From: CAYHPR01 sp964358895
GTDB taxonomy: Archaea > Micrarchaeota > Micrarchaeia > CABMEP01
Direction: 5' to 3'
DNA: 64,000 bases
Assembly: GCA_964358895.1 (NCBI GenBank)
Contig: CAYHPR010000002.1
Location: 1 to 64,000, forward strand
The notes under the pieces are model-generated. The model was not told the origin of the DNA. It saw only the letters and a program-made list of their open reading frames with translations, and made no database searches. Both the position numbers and the translations under genes were made by a program. Positions 26,457 to 34,952 of the stretch are shown piece by piece. The number at the start of each line of letters is the position of its first letter. The first letter of the stretch is position 1.

Positions 26457-27599
26457 CTATTTTCTTTTCTTCATCGCTTCTCTGACACGCTTCATTGCAA
26501 TTTCCATTGCTGCATCACGAGGTTTAACCTTGTCTTTCTTTGCTTTTTCCAAAACAAGTAATGTGTTTTTCTTTATCTTTTTCTCAACTAGACTTAGCAT
26601 ATCTTTTGGATTATATCCTTTGTATTCTGCATATGAGGAGATGACACCGCCGGCATTAGCAACAAAGTCAGGAACCACCAGTACTCCTCTTTTGTAGAGT
26701 AGTTCCTCTATTTCTGGAGTAGTAGGAATATTGGCTGCTTCAACAACAATCCTTGCCTTTATCTTATTGACATTTGACTCGTTTATCACATCAGGAAGCG
26801 CTGCAGGTATAACGACAGTAACTGGTAGCTCGAAGAGCTTTTTGTTTTCGATGACCTTGCCAGGTTTATAATTAATAACAGAACCGGTTTCACTTTTTAC
26901 TTTCTTCAACTTTGCAATGTCGATTCCATCTGGATTGTAGATACATCCTTTACTGTCACTGATTGCAACTATCTTCACTCCTGCTTCTGACAGATAGCTA
27001 GAAGTGAATGAACCAACATTACCAAATCCTTCAATAGCAACAGTCGCTTGTTTAAGTGGAATTTTCAGATGTTTCAATGCAGCAATAGTTGCATGATAAA
27101 CTCCGAATCCTGTTGAACCATACTCGTGAGGTATCCCACATATCTCTCCCGGTTTACCCATCATTTTCATACACATATTTGCGGGCTTACCGGTTGCCGC
27201 CTTCCAATCACCATTTGCTTCAACAAACCACCTGATCTCTTCCTCACCTGTATTCACGTCTGGAGCAGCAACATATAGAGAAGGACATACAGATTTGATA
27301 GATCTGGAAAAAGCCTGAATATAGGCCTGCTTTTTCTTTTTATTCTTAATAACTTCAAGCGGGGCAGTTATTCCTGATTTAGCACCACCGAAGGGAAGAT
27401 CTGCTAAGGCAGTTTTCCATGTCATAGTTCGTGCGAGTCTGAAGACCTCTTCAATATTGACAGTTGGAGTAATTCTAAGTCCTCCTTTTCCAACACCACG
27501 CGCAGTTGAATCGATAACAAGTGATCCACGCATGCCAGTTTTTGGATCGTAAACATCAATTATCTTTTCAGGTCCAAACTCGTCATATTTTATGGCCAT
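26457..27599 (-). CDS. Glutamate dehydrogenase family (Glu/Leu/Phe/Val dehydrogenase)
   Basis: A 380-residue dehydrogenase. Substrate-domain signatures are GGLRITP, TWKTALADLPFGGAKSGI (the catalytic Lys region) and APDVNTGEEEIRWF; the Rossmann domain holds VAIEGFGNVGSF. It reversibly aminates 2-oxoglutarate (or a branched-chain oxo acid) with NAD(P)H. It is a little short compared with the ~410-420 residue archaeal GDHs. It overlaps the end of trmI by 17 bp, so the two are co-transcribed. Substrate preference cannot be read safely from sequence. Confidence 0.9.
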   Translation of the reverse strand: MAIKYDEFGPEKIIDVYDPKTGMRGSLVIDSTARGVGKGGLRITPTVNIEEVFRLARTMTWKTALADLPFGGAKSGITAPLEVIKNKKKKQAYIQAFSRSIKSVCPSLYVAAPDVNTGEEEIRWFVEANGDWKAATGKPANMCMKMMGKPGEICGIPHEYGSTGFGVYHATIAALKHLKIPLKQATVAIEGFGNVGSFTSSYLSEAGVKIVAISDSKGCIYNPDGIDIAKLKKVKSETGSVINYKPGKVIENKKLFELPVTVVIPAALPDVINESNVNKIKARIVVEAANIPTTPEIEELLYKRGVLVVPDFVANAGGVISSYAEYKGYNPKDMLSLVEKKIKKNTLLVLEKAKKDKVKPRDAAMEIAMKRVREAMKKRK

Positions 27600-28326
27600 A
27601 AGATCTCACTTTTTGCTTGCTGTTTGATAGTTTATGATTGCTGAGAAAGTTATTTGATTTGTTGTTGCTTTTCTGGTGAATTTGTTGTTTATTATGTTGT
27701 TGGGTTTGTTGCTGAACTTGTTGCTGAGTTTGTGGCTGAACTTTTCTAGCAAACGTTAGAAACGCAGTATGCATAAGACCTTTTGTTTGCGGCCGGGTAA
27801 ATTCTCTGAACATTAGTTCTCGTACAATTGCCTCAATTGTGAATGTTTCAAATTTCTTTTTCCTAGCTGCATCTACGAATTTCTTTACCTGTTCGAAATT
27901 TGGAAGGTATGAAACAATGTAGCCGCCATCTGCCAGACTATATTTTGATCTAAATATTTTTTCGGCGTTTGGCACATCCAGCATAATCAAGTCTGCTTTC
28001 TCACGAAAGCCTTTGAACACATCTTTTTGTCTTAGAACTACGTTGTCTAATTCTGATCTCGTTATGTTCTTCTTTGCAAATTCTGCAAAATCTGGCCGGA
28101 TCTCGTAAGTATAAACTTTCTTAGCGATATTACCCAGGAAGACCGCTGCAAAACTGCTGCCAGTTCCTGCATCGACAACTATGCTATTCTTCCCTATCCC
28201 TGTGTATCCAACAATAAGCCCTAGATCTTTAGGAAGGATTATCTGTGGTCCCCGTTTTAGCTTCTTTAAGATTGGTGGAAAACGAAAATCGATATTATAT
28301 CCCCTATTGAATTTGCTTTTTCCCAT
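27583..28326 (-). CDS. trmI: tRNA (adenine-57/58-N1)-methyltransferase TrmI with Gln/Asn-rich tail
   Basis: A 247-residue protein. Residues ~1-195 match archaeal TrmI: a short N-terminal beta part, GPQIILPKDLGLIVGYTGIG, SAM-binding VVDAGTGSSFAAVFLG, and MLDVPNAE at the catalytic site. It methylates A57/A58 in the tRNA T-loop. The last ~50 residues are unusual: a low-complexity Gln/Asn/His/Lys tract (QPQTQQQVQQQTQQHNKQQ and more), encoded up to and across the start of gdh. The archaeal enzyme normally ends near the methyltransferase domain, so the tail is an add-on of unknown use. Confidence 0.9.
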   Translation of the reverse strand: MGKSKFNRGYNIDFRFPPILKKLKRGPQIILPKDLGLIVGYTGIGKNSIVVDAGTGSSFAAVFLGNIAKKVYTYEIRPDFAEFAKKNITRSELDNVVLRQKDVFKGFREKADLIMLDVPNAEKIFRSKYSLADGGYIVSYLPNFEQVKKFVDAARKKKFETFTIEAIVRELMFREFTRPQTKGLMHTAFLTFARKVQPQTQQQVQQQTQQHNKQQIHQKSNNKSNNFLSNHKLSNSKQKVRSYGHKI

Positions 28327-28397
28327 GAATGCTTATTCAATGGAAAGGATATTAACTTATTCTCAGTATTTATTTTGGGCCCCGATAGCTCAGCGGT

Positions 28398-28431
28398 AGG
28401 GAATCAGTTTTCTTAGCTGCTCCCTCGCTTT
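28398..28431 (+). other. tRNA-Thr intron 1 (D-loop, position 20/21)
   Basis: A 34-base non-canonical intron. A bulge-helix-bulge can be drawn: outer helix = D-stem GCTC/GAGC, central helix AGCG (exon 1) with CGCT (intron 3' end), bulges GT|A and TT|A with cuts after the second base of each, inner helix GGGA/TCCC. Joining gives GCTCAGCGGT-AGAGC, the normal D-arm. Confidence 0.85.
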
Positions 28432-28448
28432 AGAGCGCGTCCTTGGTA

Positions 28449-28490
28449 AGAACCTTTCTATCCAAGAAAGTTTCATCAAAGAACCCAAAG
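28449..28490 (+). other. tRNA-Thr intron 2 (canonical position 37/38)
   Basis: A 42-base intron. Central helix TTGG (anticodon loop 32-35) pairs with CCAA near the intron 3' end; bulges are TA|A and AG|A. The interior is filled by a hairpin repeat (28451-28480). Confidence 0.9.
28451..28480 (+). repeat. Hairpin-ATCAAA repeat, copy 2 (inside tRNA-Thr intron 2)
   Basis: Stem AA(C)CTTTC / GAAAGTT with loop tatccaa, then TC-ATCAAA. It occupies most of the intron. Same strand and same order of parts as the other three copies. Confidence 0.55.
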
Positions 28491-28527
28491 AGGACGAGGC
28501 CGCGAGTTCAAATCTCGCTCGGGGCTC

Positions 28528-30189
28528 TTACATTATTTTTAGGTTTTCTCTTGCAAAATGAAAAAGGCTGAAGGCCAAAAAGCTAAATAATAAGGCATAA
28601 ACTATAAACTTCGACTGCCTACCTTCCTGATATGCAACAAAAATACAAGCCAGAAGAACGTATAATGCTACATAAACTTGTGAAGCTTGTTCGATATTTT
28701 GAATCATTATTGATTTTTGCTCAGAATTAATTTTAGTGAAATTTTGAACATATGAAAAATCCAAGCCTGAAACAATATTTATTGTAATGGCGATGATAAC
28801 TGGAACTATCAAACATCCCCCATAAAGAACCGTATATTTCTGCATTGCAATAATTGCTTGCCTCTCCTTCATTACTGAATTCAGCTCAAAAATATCGCTC
28901 GCAGTTTCATGTAATATTCGCTGAACGTTGCTCCCCAGCTTATAACATAAGTTAAAAAGTCCTATAACTCTGCCAAAAATATCAGAGCTTACTCTCTTTT
29001 TCATGTTTTCCAAAGCATCTGGGACAGAACGACCAAGTTCTATTTGTTTAGAGGTTATCGAAAACTCTTGAGATAAAATACCAAAATCAGACCTTGAGAT
29101 ATTTTTGATAATCTTGTCCATTGGAATACTTCCTTCAGAGATAGAAGCTTGGAACAGTGCATCTGGAATATTCTTTTCTATTTCTTGATTTCTATAATCA
29201 TTTAGATAAACGAAGAAAAAATAGGTAAAAGGAGGTAAAAGTAGAATAAGCAATCCGAAAACACCAAAGAAATATGCTGCCAATATGGAAGATAGAATCG
29301 AAAACAGAAATACAACTTTCATAAGAGTGGCAAAATTTATCGGAATACGTTTTTCATGTAATAACTGATCAAAAATTTGTCCCTCTTTACTTGATAAAGG
29401 AACAATTGTTGAACCGCTAAATGTTTTTGGTGTCTTAAAGTATAGAAATCCAATAATAAGCAGATTAACTAAAGGAAAAAAGAATGCAAGAAAAACCCAG
29501 ATATTGAGGATATTTATCTTTGCATCGAAATATAACATTGAGATCATTGAATACGAGATGAACAGAATTGGGACTATACATGCAAGAGCAATAAAAAGCA
29601 GGCCGAAAAAAGAAAGCTTTGCAGAAAATTCTTTTGACCTAAATCTTTGGATAGAACTAAGCTCATCTGCTAACTGCTTCAGGTCAGATGTTCTTCCGTT
29701 TTCGTAAGACAATATAAGTTGAGATATTATTTTTTTCACTACTGTTGATTCTACCCGTTCTGACATTTTACTAAATGCCTGCTGAATCGTTGATCCGTTA
29801 TTTATCTCTTTTACAACTTTACCAAATTCAGCGGAACAGGAATAACCTGAGTCTGCAATATTTCTAATGCACTGCTCAAATGGAAGTTTAAGACTGAGCT
29901 GTATTGCGATTGATCGAATCGCTATAGGTAAATCTGCCTCGATTCTTTCTGCTCTCTGAAATGCGAAAAAATAGGGAAGTCTATTAAAAAATAAAAGTAA
30001 AAAACCAAATGAAAGGAGAAAAACTGGTAGAACTGGATATGGAACATCAGAATAATTAACAAAATATGAAATTAAAGTTGCGATGGCAATTGAGATAAAT
30101 AAAATACCTTTTAGATACGAAGATTGTGCTATGTCCCATCCGGCAGCAGCAATTGCTTTCCTCAATTTTTCATTGTCTTTTTTGAACAT
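28528..30189 (-). CDS. Type IV pilus/archaellum-type membrane platform protein (TadC/FlaJ family)
   Basis: A 553-residue membrane protein with two GspF/T2SSF-type cytoplasmic helical domains (around residues 85-190 and 345-470: IRSIAIQLSLKLPFEQCIRN and the second NIPDALFQASISEGSIP, GNVQRILHETA-like LGSNVQRILHETASDIF) separated by membrane helices. It is the membrane anchor on which the TadA-type ATPase works during pilus assembly. The ATG at 30189 is preceded by GGAGG and overlaps the end of the ATPase gene by 20 bp, so the two genes are coupled. Confidence 0.88.
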   Translation of the reverse strand: MFKKDNEKLRKAIAAAGWDIAQSSYLKGILFISIAIATLISYFVNYSDVPYPVLPVFLLSFGFLLLFFNRLPYFFAFQRAERIEADLPIAIRSIAIQLSLKLPFEQCIRNIADSGYSCSAEFGKVVKEINNGSTIQQAFSKMSERVESTVVKKIISQLILSYENGRTSDLKQLADELSSIQRFRSKEFSAKLSFFGLLFIALACIVPILFISYSMISMLYFDAKINILNIWVFLAFFFPLVNLLIIGFLYFKTPKTFSGSTIVPLSSKEGQIFDQLLHEKRIPINFATLMKVVFLFSILSSILAAYFFGVFGLLILLLPPFTYFFFVYLNDYRNQEIEKNIPDALFQASISEGSIPMDKIIKNISRSDFGILSQEFSITSKQIELGRSVPDALENMKKRVSSDIFGRVIGLFNLCYKLGSNVQRILHETASDIFELNSVMKERQAIIAMQKYTVLYGGCLIVPVIIAITINIVSGLDFSYVQNFTKINSEQKSIMIQNIEQASQVYVALYVLLACIFVAYQEGRQSKFIVYALLFSFLAFSLFHFARENLKIM

Positions 30190-31576
30190 TTTTACCCTCC
30201 ATAATCCGAGGTTGTTCCTTAGTTGGGGAAAAAAGAAATGTCTGAAGTTCACTAATTGTTTCTTCAAAAGTCAGCTGCCTTTTTGATAGATTAATAATAA
30301 ATTGCTCTCTCTGCGAAAGTTCATCGAACAACTCTGAGTTACTGATGGATAATTTATCAGCAATTTCCTCAAGCTTTGTTGACCGACTAATAGACCCGAT
30401 TATTTTTGAATTAGATTCAGAGAAAGTAAATATCTTATTTATAGTTGGCTCGTTTCCAACAACTTCGGCTATCTCAGTACACCGTCTCTCCTCCCAACTG
30501 CGCCTAGTCAACCTGTCATATCTCAAAATACGCCGCTGTACTATGATATAATCTAACGAACCCACATCAATCGAAAGAACGCCTTGAGAAATGAATCGTT
30601 TAACAACTTCTTCGGAAGATCTAGCATGGAAAGTTGCATAACTTCCCCTTGCTTGTCCGCTAAGAATCGTACTGATTAATGCGTCGATTTCCTCTTTTGT
30701 TCTAACCTCTCCAATTACTATTCTGTCCGGACGCATTCTTAGACTATCTTCAACTAGATGTTGCATACTAATGGAAAGATTTGCATTTGACAATAGTTTT
30801 ACCTTGTGTGCATGCGGGATATTTATCTCCGGCGTTTCTTCTATTATTACTATCCTGTCGTTTAAAGGTACGAAAGAAAAAAGCGAATTGAGCGTACTGC
30901 TTTTACCGCTAGCAGTATTTCCAGCGATTATAGTGTTGTAATCTAACTGAAAGACTATCGATAAGAAAGCAAGCTGTTCAGCTGAATAAACTGAACTGTT
31001 GAGAAGGTTGGAAATCGTTAGCGGGTTCTTTCTGAACTTACGAACAGTGAGCTCAACATTGGAAATCGGTGGAATCGATGCGTGCAGTCGTGAGCCGTCG
31101 GGCAAAACAGCATTTAATTTTGGCTCTTGATAAGTTATTCTTCTACCAAGGGATCTAGCAATTTTATTGATAATATTGGTTGCTCCTTCTTCATTTCTAA
31201 AATATAGATTTGTTCTAAGCCAACCATATTTAGTATGATAAACATAAACCGGTTTGTCGATGCCTATGAGTGCAATTTCTTCAAGCTCGTCATTTTCAAA
31301 AAGCTCGTCCAACCCACAGAATCCTGCAACATTTGAATCAATGTATCTGACAAGATAATTTGATTGTGATGGATCTAGATCAATCTGATTTATTTTGCAG
31401 TATCCTTCAAGAAGCGTTCTTATTGTTTTATTTCTATTTGCATTACTCTGCTCTTTATTAGTTGACTCGACAAATAATTTAGAAATGGCTGATATAACTG
31501 TCTCTTCGGCTTTGCTCAACGGGGGAAACAATAACGGATAATCACAAGCATTTCTAGTGACAGACCAACTTAACAT
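30170..31576 (-). CDS. Secretion/pilus assembly ATPase (TadA/VirB11/GspE family)
   Basis: A 468-residue hexameric ATPase. An N-terminal helical domain is followed by the conserved ELEEIALIG segment and RLHASIPP, then Walker A IIAGNTASGKSSTLNSLF, the Asp box (IVIIEETPEI), Walker B RPDRIVIGEVRT and a His box (YATFHARSSEEVVKRF). It powers pilin extrusion with the adjacent TadC protein. Class III signal-peptide pilins at 41641-42292 and the A24 peptidase at 13430 are the likely partners. Confidence 0.93.
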   Translation of the reverse strand: MLSWSVTRNACDYPLLFPPLSKAEETVISAISKLFVESTNKEQSNANRNKTIRTLLEGYCKINQIDLDPSQSNYLVRYIDSNVAGFCGLDELFENDELEEIALIGIDKPVYVYHTKYGWLRTNLYFRNEEGATNIINKIARSLGRRITYQEPKLNAVLPDGSRLHASIPPISNVELTVRKFRKNPLTISNLLNSSVYSAEQLAFLSIVFQLDYNTIIAGNTASGKSSTLNSLFSFVPLNDRIVIIEETPEINIPHAHKVKLLSNANLSISMQHLVEDSLRMRPDRIVIGEVRTKEEIDALISTILSGQARGSYATFHARSSEEVVKRFISQGVLSIDVGSLDYIIVQRRILRYDRLTRRSWEERRCTEIAEVVGNEPTINKIFTFSESNSKIIGSISRSTKLEEIADKLSISNSELFDELSQREQFIINLSKRQLTFEETISELQTFLFSPTKEQPRIMEGKNVQKRQ

Positions 31577-31650
31577 AATAGAGGAGCCTTCTGTAAATTA
31601 AAGAATGAAAGTGGTTGTCCCCCACATCACTAAGGAGCCTTTACTCATAC

Positions 31651-32372
31651 TTATTTTCCAAATCGTCTATGTCTTTGTCTAAACTCGGAGATTGCTTTTT
31701 CAAAATCCTCTTTAGTTACGTCAGGCCAGAGCTTAGGGCAGAAATAAAATTCACTGTACACCGATTGCCAGGGCAATAAGCCAGAAAGTCTTTGCTCACC
31801 TGCCGATCTAAATATCAAGTCTGGATCCGAAATGTCTGGAGCATAAAGGTATGAATTGAATGTTTTTTCATCTATCTGTTTTATCTTTCCTGATTTAACA
31901 TCGACTGCCATACTGTTTGCAGCATCTATCAATTCCTGCCTCCCACCGTAACCTGCCAGAAAGACTACTGTATATTTTTTGTTTTTTCCAGTTAATTTTT
32001 CTATCTTATTTATTCGTTCAACTATGTCTTTTGGAAAAAGAGAAAGCTTACCGACCCATCTAATACTCACTTCTTTTCTTATTTTTTCAAACTCTTTGCT
32101 TTTTTCTATCCTATCCAAAAGGTTCCTGAATAATTTGAACAGTGCTTCGATTTCTACTTTTGATCTGCTAGCATTTTCTGTTGAAAAGATCCAGATGCTA
32201 AGTGTCTTGACACCTAAATCCTTACACCATTTAACAACGTCCTTAAACTTCTCAGTACCTGCGATATGTCCCTCTGGGATTGACTTTCCGTGTTCCTTGG
32301 CCCATCTCCGGTTTATGGTCTAAAAATTCCATCCGGGATTATGCAAACATGTAGTTCTTTTGATTTTCCGAT
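31651..32372 (-). pseudogene. uppS: Undecaprenyl/cis-polyprenyl diphosphate synthase, interrupted in the catalytic loop
   Basis: The downstream part is clear cis-prenyltransferase: NRRWAKEHGKSIPEGH, VKTLSIWIFSTEN, then DPDLIFRSAGEQRLSGLLPW and a final RQRHRRFGK. The catalytic loop should read PDGNRRWA. On the minus strand HVCIIPDG is present, but 14 extra bases (atttttagaccata) containing an in-frame-breaking shift separate the Gly codon from the Asn codon at ~32318-32332. In addition there is no ATG/GTG/TTG in the upstream frame; an ATC at 32372 stands five bases after GGTG. Either the gene is recently broken, the assembly has an error, or expression is unusual. A conservative alternative is translation from ATG 32118, which lacks the active-site Asp. 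The product would make the lipid carrier for glycosylation. Confidence 0.8.
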
Positions 32373-32387
32373 TTAAACACCTTTATT

Positions 32388-32693
32388 TTAAGAACGTTCA
32401 GCTGCTAAAATTGCATTAAAATGTTTCTCAAGTAACGTTTCAGCATTTTTCCAATGCTTTTTTGATTCCTTAATCTTTCCAGAATCTTCAAGTTCTTCGG
32501 CTATGTCATGTTCTCTCGTAGCCTTAAAAAAATAATCTATTGCTTTTCTAGCTTCGTTTACAGAGATATTGTGAAGCAGTCTATATTTTTCAATTAAATT
32601 AGAGTATAATCTCTTTTTATCCCTACGATGGTGGGCTTTCCACCATTCGATCTCATATCTTGCTAAATTTTTAGAGATAACCTTCGTTTTCAT
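32388..32693 (-). CDS. Small helical protein, unknown function
   Basis: A 101-residue charged protein, apparently all helical, with a distinctive Trp-rich start (YEIEWWKAHHRRDKKRLYSNL) and a second helix pair ending KKHWKNAETLLEKHFNAIL. Upstream of the disrupted uppS on the same strand. No family recognised. Confidence 0.6.
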   Translation of the reverse strand: MKTKVISKNLARYEIEWWKAHHRRDKKRLYSNLIEKYRLLHNISVNEARKAIDYFFKATREHDIAEELEDSGKIKESKKHWKNAETLLEKHFNAILAAERS

Positions 32694-32804
32694 AGAATCA
32701 GTGAAGATACTGCTCTAAAAAGGAATATATGCCTTTCTTAATAAGCTCTCAAGTAATTGCTTAATCTGCGGAATAATTAAATATGTGAACTGGCTAGATA
32801 GGAG

Positions 32805-33053
32805 ATGGGAAACATAGGATTTATTCCGACAAAAAAAGAAGCCAGGGCGATATTTACTAAAGCAAACGAACTCCATACTAGGCATATGCGAATTGTTGGA
32901 AAAGGGTTCAAAAGAGCTGGAAAATTGAATAGAACTGAACATAAAAAGATAGATTCGATAAGGTACGCCAGACGAATGCTTTTTAGTGGACATCACGAAA
33001 AGCTTGGACTTCTTGGTCGTATTTTATATGCTAAAGAATTAGAGTCGTATTAG
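32805..33053 (+). CDS. Small basic protein, unknown function
   Basis: An 82-residue basic protein (IGFIPTKKEARAIFTKANEL, then many Lys/Arg/His), possibly nucleic-acid binding. A purine-rich taggag and a TATA-like taattaaatatg lie just upstream. Its last 15 bases overlap the convergent DUF92 gene. No family recognised. Confidence 0.6.
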   Translation: MGNIGFIPTKKEARAIFTKANELHTRHMRIVGKGFKRAGKLNRTEHKKIDSIRYARRMLFSGHHEKLGLLGRILYAKELESY

Positions 33054-33713
33054 AAAATAACCTATCAAAGCTGAAGAGATAGTGCAGATCATATTTGACG
33101 TTGACTTATTACCTATCCCCATTTCTTCAAAGATTCCTGCAATTGTATCGAATACACTTCCTAAGAAGCCAGCTATTGCAATATAAAAAATAAATGACGG
33201 ATCGAAGTTATACAAAAAATAAGCAATCACTCCGATTATAAGTGCTCCGATAAAAGAAAGAAATGTTCCAAGTGCAGATATTGCTCCAGATGTACCTGCT
33301 CTGACACTTTTTAAATTTTTCAGAGAAATTGGCTTTCCTGAAAGCACGCCGAGTTCTGATCCAAATTTATCAGAAAGAGCTCCAGCAACTGAAGTTACAT
33401 ATGCGGCAATCCAAACTGGCGAATTCGTCAAATAAAATGCAGCACAACATAAAGTTGGGATTGAACCATTAGAAATGACATTATGCCACCCTCTCTCGTG
33501 CTCATAAACGCCTTTCTCTTTCTTTTCCTCATGTCTATACTTCGTTGCGATGACACTGATAAATAAAAATAAGAGAAGAAGTAGGATATTAGCTAACGCG
33601 TAACTTTTAGAAGTGAAAATGACGACTAAACCAATAATTAGGGAAGCAACGAAACCAGGAGTATCTAATAGAAGCGCTCTAACCAAATTATCACTTATCT
33701 GTTGTTTGTTCAC
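33039..33713 (-). CDS. DUF92 family membrane protein
   Basis: A 224-residue protein with about six transmembrane helices, matching DUF92 (TIGR00297). Key elements are KYRHEEKKEKGVYEHERGWHN, ALSDKFGSELGVLSGKP and the repeat-like FLGSVFDTIAGIFEE. The plant homologue VTE6 is a phytyl-phosphate kinase, so a prenyl-phosphate role is plausible and would fit the isoprenoid genes here; in archaea the activity is unproven. It overlaps the rtcA stop by 23 bp, indicating an operon. Confidence 0.88.
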   Translation of the reverse strand: MNKQQISDNLVRALLLDTPGFVASLIIGLVVIFTSKSYALANILLLLLFLFISVIATKYRHEEKKEKGVYEHERGWHNVISNGSIPTLCCAAFYLTNSPVWIAAYVTSVAGALSDKFGSELGVLSGKPISLKNLKSVRAGTSGAISALGTFLSFIGALIIGVIAYFLYNFDPSFIFYIAIAGFLGSVFDTIAGIFEEMGIGNKSTSNMICTISSALIGYFLIRL

Positions 33714-34719
33714 CTATTCCTCTAACTGACAACTTACTGTCTTTTACATCGAATGAAATATTTGTAAACTTTGGTATAAGCCACATACAGGTTTTAGCAT
33801 GTTGAGTAAGTTCTGGAACTGAAATTGATGACTCTCCATTTGCTAGCGCCATAAAAATAAGAAGCTGGTCTGACATCCATCTATCGACAGTCGCTTGATT
33901 TGATATTTCCTTCTTCAGATCGAGCGCAACAGATCTACCAAGATCCTCTGATTTCAGACCAATTTTACCGAGACTAGAAACACCAACTACTGTATTCTGA
34001 AATTCGGCCCAAAGAGTCAGTCCGGTGCCTGGAGATTGGGAGGACATAACAATTTTCTGTATCGAAGCGTCTGGAAGAACACTTTTTACTGCACTTATTT
34101 GTCGGTCGGCTACGTCTTCTTTAAGATTCGATAAAGCACAAACTCCCTTTATTCCATACAATAATCCTTTGTCATTAATCTCTATACCTGCCAGTTTTGA
34201 AGGATGTACTTCTATAGTCGTTGACCCTCCGCCGCGCGGATACCAGCCAAGCGAATCAACAAAAGAAACGATCTTTGCTCCGAACCTTGCCGTAAGAGGT
34301 ATGAACACGTTTCTGTAGAAATCAGTTGTTGGAGACCAGGCCACATGCGTTCCTCCAGTTAGTTTCAGCACGGATTTTTCTTTTCCGAATAGCAATACCG
34401 GAACCAATGACTGCGCTAAAAGAGTTACAGAGCCTGCCGTACCGATATCGAACGAATACTCGCCTTGTTTGATCGCTTTTGGCGAAAAGCCCAGTTCCTG
34501 GGAACCTATTGATGCGCCCGTAACTACTGCATCGGTTATTTTAGCCATCGCCTGCACGCAAGTAAGGTGCTGCGGCTGAAGACCTGGTTTCGTACGGCCT
34601 GCTCGGATGTTCTTGATAACGAACGGTTTGCCTAGAATTGCAGATAAAGATAGAGCAACCCTTAAGATCTGGCCCCCTCCCTCTTCATAACTGCCGTCAA
34701 TTTCAATAATATCTGTCAT
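33691..34719 (-). CDS. rtcA: RNA 3'-terminal phosphate cyclase
   Basis: A 342-residue RtcA. Signatures: IDGSYEEGGGQILRVALSLS at the N-terminus, RTKPGLQPQHLTCVQAM, the conserved RGGG (GWYPRGGGST) and a C-terminal ELTQHAKTCMWL with the catalytic His that is adenylated. It converts RNA 3'-phosphates to 2',3'-cyclic phosphates, and fits an RNA-repair/tRNA-splicing context with EndA. Confidence 0.96.
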   Translation of the reverse strand: MTDIIEIDGSYEEGGGQILRVALSLSAILGKPFVIKNIRAGRTKPGLQPQHLTCVQAMAKITDAVVTGASIGSQELGFSPKAIKQGEYSFDIGTAGSVTLLAQSLVPVLLFGKEKSVLKLTGGTHVAWSPTTDFYRNVFIPLTARFGAKIVSFVDSLGWYPRGGGSTTIEVHPSKLAGIEINDKGLLYGIKGVCALSNLKEDVADRQISAVKSVLPDASIQKIVMSSQSPGTGLTLWAEFQNTVVGVSSLGKIGLKSEDLGRSVALDLKKEISNQATVDRWMSDQLLIFMALANGESSISVPELTQHAKTCMWLIPKFTNISFDVKDSKLSVRGIGEQTTDK

Positions 34720-34952
34720 AGACTCACAATAGAAAAATAAATAGAAAAAGGCCAGCGCATTTCGCGCTGGCGAGGCGACCAGTTTTTGAGGCAGATGTGC
34801 AAAATTCGAGTATACCTCTATTCTGTCTTTTGAAAAAGCTCATTTAAAAGGTTTTCTGTGGAAGTTTAACTTATATATAAACATTTAGTAGAATAACCCC
34901 TCTTTCGTATTCTTCCACTAATAACATAAAGCATGAGTGAGTTTGTATAATT
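34720..34952. promoter_or_regulatory. Intergenic region rtcA/truD: TATA box and GC-rich stem
   Basis: The 233-bp gap holds a palindromic ttatatataa at 34871-34880 usable in either direction, and a GC-rich perfect stem at 34751-34771 that stands out from its AT-rich surroundings. A leftward transcript from that TATA box would run ~100 bases to the stem, then reach rtcA. No coding sequence is seen. Confidence 0.4.
34751..34771 (-). terminator. GC-rich stem-loop followed by U-rich tract (minus strand)
   Basis: GCCAGCGC / GCGCTGGC, eight perfect pairs with a 5-base loop; on the minus strand it is followed by CTTTTTCTATTTATTTTT. It resembles an intrinsic terminator, or the 3' stem of a small RNA, ~30 bases before rtcA. 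Archaea mostly use U-tracts without stems, so a structured RNA is also possible. Confidence 0.4.

Larger units (their letters stand above)
28379..28526 (+). tRNA. tRNA-Thr (anticodon GGU) with two introns
   Basis: Exons 28379-28397, 28432-28448 and 28491-28526 join to a 72-base tRNA. Acceptor GCCCCGA pairs with TCGGGGC, discriminator is T (usual for archaeal tRNA-Thr), the D-arm is GCTC/GAGC, the anticodon arm CGTCC-TTGGTAA-GGACG gives anticodon GGT, and the T-arm is GCGAG-TTCAAAT-CTCGC. Without removing both introns neither the D-stem nor the anticodon stem forms. It is convergent with tadC, which ends two bases after it. Confidence 0.93.

Noticed and set aside
32318..32345. Programmed frameshifting or a BHB mini-intron in uppS
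   Set aside because: No slippery heptamer in the right frame and a TAA/TAG on both sides; the BHB drawn from CCGG/CCGG gives the wrong reading frame.
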